Below, piece after piece: positions 8,653 through 17,324 of a stretch of DNA of 64,000 bases. This DNA is from Herbaspirillum sp. 3R11. GTDB lineage: Bacteria; Pseudomonadota; Gammaproteobacteria; Burkholderiales; Burkholderiaceae_D. Where the stretch lies: positions 62,001 to 126,000 of the forward strand of contig NZ_SPNJ01000003.1 in the NCBI RefSeq assembly GCF_004563925.1, read 5' to 3'. The position numbers were made by a program, and so were the translations under genes. Positions within the stretch are counted from its first letter, which is position 1; the number at the start of each line of letters is the position of its first letter. Under the pieces are notes generated by a model. That model ran no database searches and was not told the DNA's origin. It saw nothing but the letters and a program-made list of their open reading frames with translations.

Positions 8653-9128
8653 GATTTTATCGATCCCGGATGGAAATGAGCGGACGCGCGCAGTCGTTGA
8701 TCGACATGGCGATCAACGCAATGCTCAGCATGTCAGCGAGGAAATGCAATGCAGCCCTGGCTGCTGGGAAGTTCAATGTGGAGGTCACTGAGGACAGGGC
8801 AGGCCCATCCTGGGGAAGTAAGCGTATCGTCAATTTTTCACCTTGGCGTTATACACGTGCGTGCGACGGAATCGCTGCCTGAACCTTCAGGCATGCACGT
8901 GAATGACGCGTTGGTTGACGTGAACGCTTACGTAACGGAGCAGGAGGCCGGCAAGGAGGAAGCAAAGAAAAAACAACTTCAGCTTAACCCAGGACGTTCT
9001 GTTTCGTTATTTGCGGCCGATTATACAGAATAGTTTTTATTCTTGCCGAACCCTGGAAACTTGCGGGCTGCGACTGCACAAAGCAACAAGCCCGCACGCG
9101 GCGGGCTTGTACGTCGAGGCGGCCGTCT
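8653..9128. other. Intergenic region without a convincing gene
   Basis: 476 bases between two minus-strand genes. Short plus-strand frames here (for example 8670-8882 and 8749-9033) lack ribosome-binding sites and protein-like composition. The part next to 8652 should hold the promoter of the MFS gene, and the end next to 9128 holds the ligK-side terminator at 9086-9110. Confidence 0.6.
9086..9110 (-). terminator. Terminator downstream of ligK
   Basis: Perfect 10-bp stem ACAAGCCCGC/GCGGGCTTGT with loop ACGCG, 19 nt beyond the ligK stop on the minus strand. The following U tract is short, reading GTTGCTTT on that strand. Confidence 0.7.
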
Positions 9129-9824
9129 TCAGTCGACGTACTTCAAGCCCGCCGCCGCCAGCGACTCGCGCATCTTGTACATGTCGAGACCAAGTTCACC
9201 TGCAGCCAGGCGCGCACGTTTGTCGCTCTCATTGTTTTCGCGCGCCTCGGCGGCATCCGCCACCTGTTGCGCCACGGCCGCCGGCACCACCACCACACCG
9301 TCGGCGTCGGCAATCACGACGTCACCCGGATTGACCGCGGCGCCGGCACACACTACCGGGATATTGACCGAACCCAGGGTCGCCTTCACCGTGCCCTTGG
9401 CGCTGATCGCGCGCGAGAATACCGGGAAGTCCATGTCCGCCAGTTCCTTCACATCGCGCACACCGCCATCGATGATCAGTCCGCGCGCACCGCGTGAGCG
9501 AAACGAGGTCGCCAACAGGTCGCCAAAAAATCCGTCTTCGTTGTCGGTCGTGCAAGCAGCGACGACGACGTCGCCGGGCTGGATCTGCTCAGCGGCAACG
9601 TGCAGCATCCAGTTGTCGCCCGGTTGCAACAGCACGGTGACGGCGGTGCCGCACATCGCAGCGCCGGTGTAAGCCGGACGCATGCAGGTCTTCATCAATC
9701 CCAAGCGCCCCATGGCTTCATGGATGGTGGCGACGCCGAAGCGCGACAGTTTCTCGACCGCAGCCTTGTCGGCGCGGACGATGTTGCGTTTGACGATGCC
9801 GAGGTTGTTCATTGGGCCGGCCAT
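9129..9824 (-). CDS. ligK: 4-carboxy-4-hydroxy-2-oxoadipate aldolase
   Basis: 231 residues of the RraA-like class II aldolase family (LigK/GalC/ProA). The enzyme cleaves 4-carboxy-4-hydroxy-2-oxoadipate to pyruvate and oxaloacetate, the last step of the protocatechuate 4,5-cleavage and gallate pathways. Supporting segments are [20 protein letters not shown] and the metal/substrate-site motif [15 protein letters not shown] with the conserved Arg-Asp. The acceptor region [18 protein letters not shown] is also present. It starts 2 nt after the ligJ stop, with AAAGGA as ribosome-binding site, so the two genes are co-transcribed. Confidence 0.88.
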   Translation of the reverse strand: MAGPMNNLGIVKRNIVRADKAAVEKLSRFGVATIHEAMGRLGLMKTCMRPAYTGAAMCGTAVTVLLQPGDNWMLHVAAEQIQPGDVVVAACTTDNEDGFFGDLLATSFRSRGARGLIIDGGVRDVKELADMDFPVFSRAISAKGTVKATLGSVNIPVVCAGAAVNPGDVVIADADGVVVVPAAVAQQVADAAEARENNESDKRARLAAGELGLDMYKMRESLAAAGLKYVD

Positions 9825-9826
9825 GA

Positions 9827-10855
9827 TTACAGTCCTTTCGATTTGAGATCCGCATCCAGTCGCGGGAACACGCGACGGGCATTGCCTTCGTACACCTTGT
9901 AGCGCGTCTCGGCGTTGAGGTGCGGGGTGTTCTCGATATAGCGCTTGGTGTCGTCGAAGTAGTGGCCGGTTTCGGGATCGATGCCGCGCACGGCGCCGAT
10001 CATTTCACTGGCGAACAGGATGTTGTCGACCGGGATCACCTTGCTCAGCAGGTCGATGCCGGGCTGATGGTAGACGCAGGTATCGAAGAAAATATTGTTC
10101 AGCAAATGATCTTTGAGCAAGGGCTTCTTGAGCTCCTGTGCGAGACCGCGGAAGCGCCCCCAGTGATACGGCACCGCGCCGCCGCCATGCGGAATCAAAA
10201 AGCGCAGCGTCGGAAAATCGGTGAACAGATCCGAAGTCAGGCATTGCATGAACGCGGTCGTGTCGGCATTCAGGTAGTGCGCGCCGGTAGTGTGGAAACA
10301 GGCGTTGCAGCTGGTGCTGACGTGGATCATCGCGGGGATGTCGTGCTCCACCATCTTTTCATAGATCGGATACCAGTGACGGTCCGACAGCGGCGGCGAA
10401 GTCCAGTGGCCGCCCGAGGGATCGGGGTTCAGGTTGATGCCGACGAAGCCGTATTCCTTCACGCACTTTTCCAGTTCCGCCACCGAGGTGCGCGGATCGA
10501 CACCGGGCGACTGCGGCAGCATCGCGGCGCCCGCATAGTGATCCGGAAACAGTTCCTTGATGCGGAAGCACAGCTCGTTGCAGATCGCCGACCAGGTCGC
10601 CGAGACGTTGAAGTCGCCGATATGGTGCGCCATGAAACTGGCGCGTGGGGAGAAGATCACCATGTCGATGCCGCGCTGCTTCATCAAGGTCAACTGGTTG
10701 CTTTCGATGGTCTCGCGCAGTTCGTCGTCGCTGATTTTCAGCTCGGAAACAGACGGCATCGACGCCGGATCCTTGATGCCGGCAATCTGCCGTTGACGCC
10801 ATTGCTCCAGGGCCTTGGGGGCCGTGGTGTAGTGGCCGTGACAATCGATGATCAT
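9827..10855 (-). CDS. ligJ: 4-oxalomesaconate hydratase, amidohydrolase fold
   Basis: 342 residues, amidohydrolase_2 superfamily. The N-terminus ([19 protein letters not shown]) matches the LigJ type of Sphingobium, which hydrates 4-oxalomesaconate to the LigK substrate. Metal-binding residues are visible as HGH near residue 6, His in [10 protein letters not shown], His in [15 protein letters not shown], and a late acidic site in ILFASEMIG. The pathway's ring-cleavage dioxygenase (LigAB or GalA) and LigC/LigI are not adjacent, except possibly the amidohydrolase at 14416. A GGAG ribosome-binding site precedes the ATG. Confidence 0.87.
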   Translation of the reverse strand: MIIDCHGHYTTAPKALEQWRQRQIAGIKDPASMPSVSELKISDDELRETIESNQLTLMKQRGIDMVIFSPRASFMAHHIGDFNVSATWSAICNELCFRIKELFPDHYAGAAMLPQSPGVDPRTSVAELEKCVKEYGFVGINLNPDPSGGHWTSPPLSDRHWYPIYEKMVEHDIPAMIHVSTSCNACFHTTGAHYLNADTTAFMQCLTSDLFTDFPTLRFLIPHGGGAVPYHWGRFRGLAQELKKPLLKDHLLNNIFFDTCVYHQPGIDLLSKVIPVDNILFASEMIGAVRGIDPETGHYFDDTKRYIENTPHLNAETRYKVYEGNARRVFPRLDADLKSKGL

Positions 10856-10912
10856 GAAACTCTCCTGTGTGCAAACACCGGACCCGCATTTTTCTGCGCA
10901 GCCCGGACAATA

Positions 10913-11950
10913 CTAGAAACGATGGTTGATGCCGACCGTCATGGCCGTCTGGTGCGGTGCGCCTGCGGCGTTGAGGGTCGACACTACGGTCTTGCGGTAC
11001 TTGTTGTAGTCGACTTCGGTGTACAGCTTGGTGCGCTTGGACAGGTAGTAATCCAGACCGATGATGGTCATGTCCTTGCGCATTGCCTTGTCGGTCGACA
11101 CGGCGGTGCGATAGAAGCCGCCGGTCAGCTTGAGGTTGTTGCTGATGGAGTACGCCACACCGCCGAAGATGTTGCGCGTGACGGTGTCGAGCGCGGTGGT
11201 TTGCATGTTCAGCGTGTCCTTCATGTAACCGCCGGAAACCTTCCAGTCGCCGAATTTCCAGGCCGCGCCGACCAGGTAATAATCCTCGTCGCGATAGGTG
11301 GTTCCGACCAGCACGTTTCGGCGATTGAAGGAGCCGCCGAGCACCAGGTCGCCGACGTAGTACTGCAGGCCGAAGCCATGCGCCGAGCCGTTGGCGAAAC
11401 TGCCGGCGTTTTCACCGAAGGAATTCTCCACCTCCAGCTTGAACGGACCGAACATGCCGGTGTATTTGACGTCGTTGCTGAAGCGCGTGCCGCTGGACGC
11501 CTGGGTCAGCGGAATCAGCGAGGTGTAGTTGAAGCCGTAGGGATCGTACTCGAGGATGAAGTCATGCGAGATGGTGTATTGGCGACCCAGATCGATGGCC
11601 CCGAAGCCGCCTTTCAACCCGACGAAGGATTGCCGGTTAAACAGCGTGTTGGTGGTGTTGTCGAAGCTGCCGGTGGCCAGGTTGAAACCGTTCTCGAGCA
11701 GGAAGTGCGCTTCCATGCCGCTACCGAGATCTTCGGTGCCGGCGATGTCGATCTTGTTGGAACTGTTCCAACCGTTCGAACCCATGAACAACTTGCTGCC
11801 GCCGGTGGCGTTGGCGTTGGTCTGGTAACGCACGCCGCCGTCCACCGTTCCGAAGATGGTGACGTTGGTCTGGGCTTGCGCATTGCTCATCATGCCCGCC
11901 AATGGCACGGAAACAGCGATGGCGGCGACGGTACAGGCAAATTTTTTCAT
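10913..11950 (-). CDS. Outer-membrane porin, Burkholderiales Gram-negative porin family
   Basis: 345 residues with a signal peptide (MKKFACTVAAIAVSVPLAGM...AQAQ) and the typical mature start TNVTIFGTVDGGVRY. The 16-strand porin pattern ends in the required C-terminal aromatic (GINHRF). Internal segments LGRQYTISHDFILEYDPYGF and YYLSKRTKLYTEVDYNKYRK match betaproteobacterial Omp_C-like porins. The open frame extends upstream, but the ATG at 11950 is set by GGGAG 5 nt before it. Its place inside the lig cluster suggests a role in uptake of aromatic acids. Confidence 0.9.
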   Translation of the reverse strand: MKKFACTVAAIAVSVPLAGMMSNAQAQTNVTIFGTVDGGVRYQTNANATGGSKLFMGSNGWNSSNKIDIAGTEDLGSGMEAHFLLENGFNLATGSFDNTTNTLFNRQSFVGLKGGFGAIDLGRQYTISHDFILEYDPYGFNYTSLIPLTQASSGTRFSNDVKYTGMFGPFKLEVENSFGENAGSFANGSAHGFGLQYYVGDLVLGGSFNRRNVLVGTTYRDEDYYLVGAAWKFGDWKVSGGYMKDTLNMQTTALDTVTRNIFGGVAYSISNNLKLTGGFYRTAVSTDKAMRKDMTIIGLDYYLSKRTKLYTEVDYNKYRKTVVSTLNAAGAPHQTAMTVGINHRF

Positions 11951-12066
11951 GAGATCTCCCTCCCGGATGGATATGACATCCGGTGTAATGTTGATGATGT
12001 TGTGTGGTGCAGCGAAGTACAGCGAGGTTTGCAACGGCCGGGATCGTTGCATGCCGGCCGCCTGGT

Positions 12067-13401
12067 TTATCTGCTTGCGGCGACAGTCTTGTGAATGACG
12101 ATGTCCGGTTCGACATAGCCGGCATCCAGCTCTGCCTTCATCCGGGGGCGATCCAACGCGTTTTCCCAACCTGCCACCACCACGGTGGCGACGGCGTTGC
12201 CGGTGATGTTGACGAACACGAAGGCCGACGACAGCAGGCGATGCACGCCGAGGATCAGGGCAATCGACGCCACCGGGATGGCATTGGTCGCAGCCAGTGT
12301 TGCAGCCAGTACGGCGATCGCCGATCCGGCCACGCCGGCCCCGCCCTTCGAGGTCACCAGCAGCACCGCCAGCAACGCGACCTGCTGCTCCCAGCCGAGC
12401 GCGGTGTTGGTGGCTTGCGCCAGGAACACGGCAACCGCGGCGAAGTACAGACAGGTGCCGTCATGGTTGAAGGAATAGCCACCCGGCAGCACCAGGCCGA
12501 CCACCGACTTTTCGCAGCCCAGTTGTTCGAGCTTCTTGAGCAATTGCGGGAACACGCTTTCCGACGAGCTGGTGCCCAGCACCAGCAGCAGTTCGGCGCG
12601 GATGTAGCGCATCAGCTTGAACAGGTTGAAACCGCTGAAGTAGGTCACGGGGAACAGCACCAGCACGAAGAACAGGCCGCAGGTCAGGTAGAACTCCAGC
12701 ACCAGCTTGCCCAGCGACACCAGCGAGCCGACACCGAACTTGCTGACGGTGAAGGCGATCGCGCCGAATGCGGCAATCGGTGAAATCTTCATGGCCAGGC
12801 CGATGATCCAGAACATGCCCGATGCAAAGCTGTCGATGACGTTCATCATCGGCTTGGCGCGCTCCCCCGCCGCCGCCATGCCGAAGCCGAACAGCACCGA
12901 GAAGAACAGGATCTGCAGCACGTCGCCGTTGGCGAAACCGGAAACCATGGTTTTCGGAATCAGGTTGAGCAGGAAAGTACTGGTCGACACGAACTGGTGC
13001 GCCTGCGTGATATAGGAATTGGCGGCATTGGTGTCGAGCGACTGCACGTCGATATTCATGCCAACGCCAGGCTGCAGGACGTTGATCGTGACCAGGCCGA
13101 TCACCAGCGCCACCGAGGTGACCACTTCGAAATAGATCAGCGCCTTGATCGCAACGCGTCCCACCTTCTTCATGTCGCCGGCGTTGGCGATGCCACTCAC
13201 CACGGAACAGAAAATGATCGGACCGACCACCATCTGGATCAGACGGATGAAGGCGTCGCCCAACGGCTGCATAGTCTTGCCGATGTCGGGCCAGTAGTGA
13301 CCGACGACGACGCCGATGATGATGCCGAAAAACACCTGGAAGGATACGTCCTCGTAAAACCGGCGCTTTCGTTTTGGTCCCTGGACGGGTATGTCTTTCA
13401 T
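12067..13401 (-). CDS. dctA: C4-dicarboxylate:cation symporter
   Basis: 444 residues, DAACS family (DctA/GltP fold) with eight TM helices and two re-entrant hairpins. Signatures visible: MVVGPIIFCSVVSGIA, the serine-rich hairpin LGTSSSESVFPQLLKKLE, GYSFNHDGTCLYFA and TSKGGAGVAGSAI. It normally imports succinate, fumarate and malate. Here it is embedded with ligJ/ligK and a decarboxylase-like gene, so an aromatic-derived di- or tricarboxylate may be the real cargo. Start chosen at 13401 because GGAGAGGA lies 11 nt upstream; an upstream in-frame GTG at 13443 lacks this. Confidence 0.9.
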   Translation of the reverse strand: MKDIPVQGPKRKRRFYEDVSFQVFFGIIIGVVVGHYWPDIGKTMQPLGDAFIRLIQMVVGPIIFCSVVSGIANAGDMKKVGRVAIKALIYFEVVTSVALVIGLVTINVLQPGVGMNIDVQSLDTNAANSYITQAHQFVSTSTFLLNLIPKTMVSGFANGDVLQILFFSVLFGFGMAAAGERAKPMMNVIDSFASGMFWIIGLAMKISPIAAFGAIAFTVSKFGVGSLVSLGKLVLEFYLTCGLFFVLVLFPVTYFSGFNLFKLMRYIRAELLLVLGTSSSESVFPQLLKKLEQLGCEKSVVGLVLPGGYSFNHDGTCLYFAAVAVFLAQATNTALGWEQQVALLAVLLVTSKGGAGVAGSAIAVLAATLAATNAIPVASIALILGVHRLLSSAFVFVNITGNAVATVVVAGWENALDRPRMKAELDAGYVEPDIVIHKTVAASR

Positions 13402-13501
13402 GTCCACGGTTGTCCTCTCCTCAATGGGTAAATCAGTTTTCACTGTGTCGCTCTTGGGCGGCGACTTCAGGTTGCATTCTTAAAAAATTCGCTCAATGCG
13501 C

Positions 13502-14419
13502 TCAGTACGCTTCATCGCCGAGAAACTCGAGGCAATCGGCGAAGATCTCGTCGACGCCCAGCTTGCGCGGCAGCAATTGCTGTTCTTCACAACAGGCCAG
13601 GATCATTTCCAGCGGCCCGCGCAGCGCGTCGATGCCATCCGGCAAGCGCTTCAACAACGCGGTCGGGTCAGCCGGATTGGCTGCGGCGGCCTTGCCCTGC
13701 CTGAACAGTTTATACACCGACTTGACACTGTCCGGATGCGCCTCGGCCACGGCGCGATGCATCACTGCGACATGGTTGACCGGCACGAAACCGTGCTTGT
13801 CGTACCAGATTTTATCGGCCGCGGCGGGATCCGGAATCAGCGGAACGATGCCGTCGATGCTGGGCAGGTCGTTGCCGAAAATGGCGGCATCGATTTCGCC
13901 GTCCAGCAGCATCTGCAGCATTTCGTTGCCGGCCGGTGCACGTGTCACGAAGGATGGATCCTGGTATTCCAGCAAATGGCCGCCTTCGAAGGTAATCCAC
14001 TCGATCTTCGTGGTGGGCACACCGTAGGTGCCTTCCAGGATCGCGCGCACCCACATGCCGGTGGTCTGGGTGTAGGCGCGCACGCCCACTTTTGCCCCGA
14101 CGAGGTCGCCGACCGTCATCGGACGACGCCGTGCGTTGTATACGATGCAACCCTGCTGCAGGCGCGCCGCCAGCACGGTCGGCAAGATCACCAGCGGCTT
14201 GCCGTAGGCCTTGGCCTGCAGGTAAGTGGCGATGGCCATTTCGCTGACGTCATAGGCCTGGCTGCGTGCCATCGGCGCAAACGCGCGATGGATGGGCTCG
14301 ATGTCGAGGCAGTCCAGGCGCACATCCGGCGCCGTGATCTCGCCGCTCATCAATTTGGCGGTGTGCGGATATTTCTTGATTGCCGTGGTCAGGTGCAATA
14401 CGCCGTTGTCGATCTTCAT
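13502..14419 (-). CDS. 4,5-dihydroxyphthalate decarboxylase-like protein
   Basis: 305 residues, no signal peptide, with the two-lobed periplasmic-binding-protein fold seen in Pht5-type 4,5-dihydroxyphthalate decarboxylases. Family-like segments: YDVSEMAIATYLQAKAYGK, DLVGAKVGVRAYTQTTGMWV, the GEIDAAIFGNDLP region and FVPVNHVAVMHRAV. Lack of an export signal argues for a cytosolic enzyme rather than an ABC binding protein. If correct it would make protocatechuate from dihydroxyphthalate, feeding the LigJ/LigK route. The ATG overlaps the upstream gene's TGA (ATGA), implying translational coupling. Exact substrate is uncertain. Confidence 0.7.
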   Translation of the reverse strand: MKIDNGVLHLTTAIKKYPHTAKLMSGEITAPDVRLDCLDIEPIHRAFAPMARSQAYDVSEMAIATYLQAKAYGKPLVILPTVLAARLQQGCIVYNARRRPMTVGDLVGAKVGVRAYTQTTGMWVRAILEGTYGVPTTKIEWITFEGGHLLEYQDPSFVTRAPAGNEMLQMLLDGEIDAAIFGNDLPSIDGIVPLIPDPAAADKIWYDKHGFVPVNHVAVMHRAVAEAHPDSVKSVYKLFRQGKAAAANPADPTALLKRLPDGIDALRGPLEMILACCEEQQLLPRKLGVDEIFADCLEFLGDEAY

Positions 14420-15282
14420 GTTGCCGATCCCATTCTGGTCAGTTCCGGATAGATCGAGCGCGCGGTGTCGCCGAAGATCCAGGCCAGGTCTTGCGCCGAC
14501 AGCATGGACAAGCCGGCCTTGGCCTCGGCCAGCAGCGATTCCAGCGAACCTTCCGCCGACGGGAAATTGGAACCCCAGGCGATGCGTTTGGCGCCGAACG
14601 CCTGCACCACACGCGGGAAGAAATCCTGCGGTGTCGAGGCGCCGCGACCGGCTTCGGTGATGGTGCGGTTGGTCAGTTTCAGATAGACGCCGGGGTGGGC
14701 CGCCAGTGCGAACAGCGAGTCCGCCGATGTGTACGGCGCGCCGCCGGCCAGGTCGGGACGGGCCAGGTGATCGAGCAGCACGCGGATCCTCGGGAACAGG
14801 CCGAGCATGCGTTGCAGTGCAGGAATACCGGCCGCCGTCATTTGCAGGCAGATCGAAATGTTGTTGGCCTGGGCATATTCCCACACCGGATACGAACGCT
14901 CGTCATCGAGCCACGACGCCTGGCCGGGCATGGTGGTGCCGGTCAGGAACAGGCGCAGGCCGCTCATGCCCTGCGCGATCCAGAATTTGAATTTGTCGAG
15001 TGCATCCGGCGCCAGCACGTCGATGGAGAACACGCCACAAAAACGATCCGGATGCGCCTTGACGGCGTCAACCACATAGCTGTTGTCGTTGCCGTACGCG
15101 GTCGACGCCTGCACCACCATCGCGTGGGCGATGCCGGCGGCGTCCATGGCCGCCAACAGGCTGCCGTAGTCGGCCGGCCGATGCGCCGACCAGTCCGACT
15201 GGCGGCCGCCAACCGGCGCCAGCGGATAGCGGTCATGGTCCGGTGAGATGGCGTGGGTGTGAGTATCGACGATGTCGTACAT
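14416..15282 (-). CDS. Amidohydrolase, 2-pyrone-4,6-dicarboxylate lactonase-like
   Basis: 288 residues, TIM-barrel amidohydrolase_2 family. It starts with the metal-binding DTHTHAIS, has VVQASTAYGNDNSYV after strand 2, a later His in VLLDHLARPD and a closing acidic region AWGSNFPSAEGS. LigI (PDC lactonase) and related lactonases share the VVQAS and IDH-x-x-RPD patterns, and PDC hydrolysis would yield the LigJ substrate. The terminal Asp of LigI (GTDWPH) is replaced by Ser-Asn here, so the activity may differ. First gene of the minus-strand cluster after the divergent promoter. Confidence 0.65.
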   Translation of the reverse strand: MYDIVDTHTHAISPDHDRYPLAPVGGRQSDWSAHRPADYGSLLAAMDAAGIAHAMVVQASTAYGNDNSYVVDAVKAHPDRFCGVFSIDVLAPDALDKFKFWIAQGMSGLRLFLTGTTMPGQASWLDDERSYPVWEYAQANNISICLQMTAAGIPALQRMLGLFPRIRVLLDHLARPDLAGGAPYTSADSLFALAAHPGVYLKLTNRTITEAGRGASTPQDFFPRVVQAFGAKRIAWGSNFPSAEGSLESLLAEAKAGLSMLSAQDLAWIFGDTARSIYPELTRMGSAT

Positions 15283-15383
15283 TGTTAAGCTCCGATATGC
15301 GTTTCACGTTGGTAGATCGAGAAAGTGAACGAAGTGTATTGAAATCGAGCGCACTTATCTAATTTTAAACAGGCAACAAGACA

Positions 15384-15416
15384 TAAATTTAAGTTAAGCT
15401 TTATCATTAAAATTTA
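15384..15416. promoter_or_regulatory. Candidate LysR operator in divergent promoter
   Basis: Inverted arms TAAATTT and AAATTTA (15384-15390 with 15410-15416) in an AT-rich 159-bp gap between the amidohydrolase and the tandem-HTH LysR gene. Several T-N11-A arrangements lie within. Assignment is by position and symmetry only. Confidence 0.45.
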
Positions 15417-15441
15417 GCTCTTTGCAGAAGGTGAAAGTGAC

Positions 15442-16653
15442 ATGTCCGACGATACGGTGCGCTTGCGGCGATTGTTTTTCTTCGATGCGGTATGCCGTGA
15501 AGGCGGCATCGGCCACGCCGCCGAAGCGGTCGGTCTGACCCAACCCGCCGTCAGCCTGGCCATCAAGAAGCTGGAAGAAAGTTTCGGCGCGGTGTTGTTC
15601 GAGCGCGGCTACGGCGGCAGCGACCTGACGCTGGAAGGCACGCTGCTGCATCGGCGCGTGCGCCGCATGCTGGACCAGATCGAAGCCGCCGTAGCCGCCG
15701 TGCTGAGCGGCGCCAAGACGCGCAGCCACGATGCCGCCGCCGTCTGTCGCCACCTGACCGATGCGCAGATCCGCTGCCACATCGCCATCGCCCAGCTTGG
15801 CTCCGCCGTTGATGCCGCACGCAAACTCGGCATTTCACAACCGGCCGTGCATCGCGCCGCGCGCGAACTGGAGGAGACAGTGGGCGTGACGCTGTACCGG
15901 CGCCGCGTACACAGCGTCTCGGCCAACGCCGCCGGCACCGAGTTCGCGCGTCGGCTCAGTCTTGCGCTGCATGAAATCAGCCAGGCCGCAGTCGACCTGG
16001 CGTCCGCGCGCGGCGTCGCCGGCGGACAAGTGTCGGTGGGCGTGCTGCCCCTGCTGCCGCAGCGTCTGCTGGCGCGCACAATAGGCCGCTTGCAGGAAGA
16101 ATATCCGGACGTCGCAGTGACGATCCGCGAGGGTGCGCATTCGCGCCTGATGAACGATCTGCGCTTCGGCGAGCTCGACATCATCGTCGGCGCGTTGCGC
16201 GAACCGCGACTGGAGGGCAGCGTGGTGGAATCCGAATTGTTCACCGATCCCTACGCAGTGGTGGTGCGGCGAGGACATGCCCTGGCCGGCAAGAAGACCA
16301 TCACCCGCAAGGACCTGACCGCCTACGGCTGGGTGGTGCCGCAAAAGGACATGCCGCGCCGCACGGTAGTGGAGATGATGCTGGAGACGCTGCCGCAACG
16401 GCCGCGTGTGGTGGTGGAAACCAGCTCGCTGGCCATGATGATCGCCATGCTCGAAGAGAACGACTGCATCTCGCTGCTGTCACGTTCGCACATCCTGTAC
16501 GGCAATTACCGCAACGACGTGGTGGCGCTGAACATCGCGCCGCCGCAGGCCGAGCGCACGGTCGGCTTCACTACCCGCGCCGACTGGCTGGCGACGCGCG
16601 TGCAGCAGGCTTTCATTGAACATCTGCGCGAACAGTCACGTATCGATCATTGA
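15442..16653 (+). CDS. LysR-type regulator with two tandem HTH domains
   Basis: 403 residues, about 100 longer than a standard LysR regulator. Residues about 8-70 form a complete LysR HTH (LRRLFFFDAVCREGGIGHA, then VGLTQPAVSLAIKKLEESFG). Residues about 105-175 form a second one (LGSAVDAARKLGISQPAVHR, then ARELEETVGVTLYRRR). A normal LysR co-inducer domain follows (VSVGVLPLLPQRLLARTIGR to the end). AGGTGA precedes the ATG. It is divergent from the lig-type cluster and is its likely activator. The order HTH-HTH-effector domain suggests gene-internal duplication or fusion. Confidence 0.88.
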   Translation: MSDDTVRLRRLFFFDAVCREGGIGHAAEAVGLTQPAVSLAIKKLEESFGAVLFERGYGGSDLTLEGTLLHRRVRRMLDQIEAAVAAVLSGAKTRSHDAAAVCRHLTDAQIRCHIAIAQLGSAVDAARKLGISQPAVHRAARELEETVGVTLYRRRVHSVSANAAGTEFARRLSLALHEISQAAVDLASARGVAGGQVSVGVLPLLPQRLLARTIGRLQEEYPDVAVTIREGAHSRLMNDLRFGELDIIVGALREPRLEGSVVESELFTDPYAVVVRRGHALAGKKTITRKDLTAYGWVVPQKDMPRRTVVEMMLETLPQRPRVVVETSSLAMMIAMLEENDCISLLSRSHILYGNYRNDVVALNIAPPQAERTVGFTTRADWLATRVQQAFIEHLREQSRIDH

Positions 16654-16674
16654 ACCGGCGCCGTACACGGACGC

Positions 16675-16703
16675 GACAAAGCCCGCACGGAGCGGGCTTT
16701 GTC
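16675..16703 (+). terminator. Terminator after tandem-HTH LysR gene
   Basis: Perfect 12-bp stem GACAAAGCCCGC/GCGGGCTTTGTC with loop ACGGA, 22 nt after the stop. No long T run follows. Confidence 0.75.
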
Positions 16704-16727
16704 GGACGCCGGCAATGTTGCCGCCGG

Positions 16728-16866
16728 CGGTGCTTCTACAGCAGGTACTTCTACAGCTACAGGTACATTTACAGCTACAACCGTCTTCAACATCAATTGC
16801 AACTTCAACTTTCGACTGCAACTACAGCTTCAACTACAGGTACCTCTACTACAACAGCAACTACTC
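16728..16866. repeat. Imperfect low-complexity repeat tract
   Basis: About 140 bp built from near-repeats of a 6- and 12-nt unit: CTTCTACAG, CTACAGGTAC, TTTACAGCTACA, CTTCAACT and CAACTACAG recur, with GGTAC appearing twice. It begins right after the LysR terminator and ends at the stop codon of the small heat-shock gene, so it would be that gene's 3' flank. On the plus strand one frame reads as Ser/Thr/Ala/Gly then Asn/Leu/Gln-rich. On the minus strand it reads Val/Ala/Glu-rich until stops appear. No ribosome-binding site or plausible start supports a gene. Confidence 0.7.
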
Positions 16867-16871
16867 AGAGA

Positions 16872-17324
16872 TTAAGCGGCGTTGCGTTCCAGGCGATGCA
16901 CATTGTCGCCGTTGATTTCGATCTTGCGCGGCTTCAGCGCTTCGGGCACTTCACGCACCAGTTCGATGCTCAGCAGACCGTTTTCCATTTGCGCGCCGAC
17001 CACCTTGATATGGTTGGCGAGCTGGAAGCGCTGTTCAAAATCACGCGCCGCGATGCCGCGGTGCAGGAAGTTGACGGCCTGGTCTTCCTTCTGTTTGCGA
17101 CCGACGATTTTCAGTGTGTCGTTTTCGGCTTCGATGTCGATTTCAGCATTGCTGAAACCGGCCACGGCCATGGTAATCCGGTATTTGTCTTCGGCAACCA
17201 GCTCGATGTTGTAAGGCGGGTAGCTCGGTTGCGAATCCGCGCGCTGCGCGTTGTCGAACAGTTGAGCCAGGCGATCGAAGCCGATTGCGGAACGGTAGAG
17301 TGGGGAAAAATCGTGAGTACGCAT
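16872..17324 (-). CDS. Small heat-shock protein, Hsp20/IbpA family
   Basis: 150 residues. The N-terminus MRTHDFSPLYRSAIGFDRL is the IbpA-type start, and the alpha-crystallin domain spans about 35-130 (YNIELVAEDKYRITMAVAGF, the ENDTLKIVGRKQ strand, FLHRGIAARDFEQRFQLANH). The usual C-terminal I-x-I motif appears as PRKIEI. It is an ATP-independent holdase that keeps unfolding proteins soluble. The ATG at 17324 follows AAGGA by 8 nt; a frame extension upstream lacks this. A heat-shock-like promoter and a thermometer-like leader lie upstream. Confidence 0.92.
   Translation of the reverse strand: MRTHDFSPLYRSAIGFDRLAQLFDNAQRADSQPSYPPYNIELVAEDKYRITMAVAGFSNAEIDIEAENDTLKIVGRKQKEDQAVNFLHRGIAARDFEQRFQLANHIKVVGAQMENGLLSIELVREVPEALKPRKIEINGDNVHRLERNAA

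Noticed and set aside
8670-9033. Small plus-strand ORFs in the 8.7-9.0 kb gap
   Set aside because: No RBS, overlapping phases and no protein-like pattern.
9920-12094. 724-residue plus-strand frame opposite ligJ and the porin
   Set aside because: Antisense to two clear genes; no start signal and His/Arg/Gly-rich composition.
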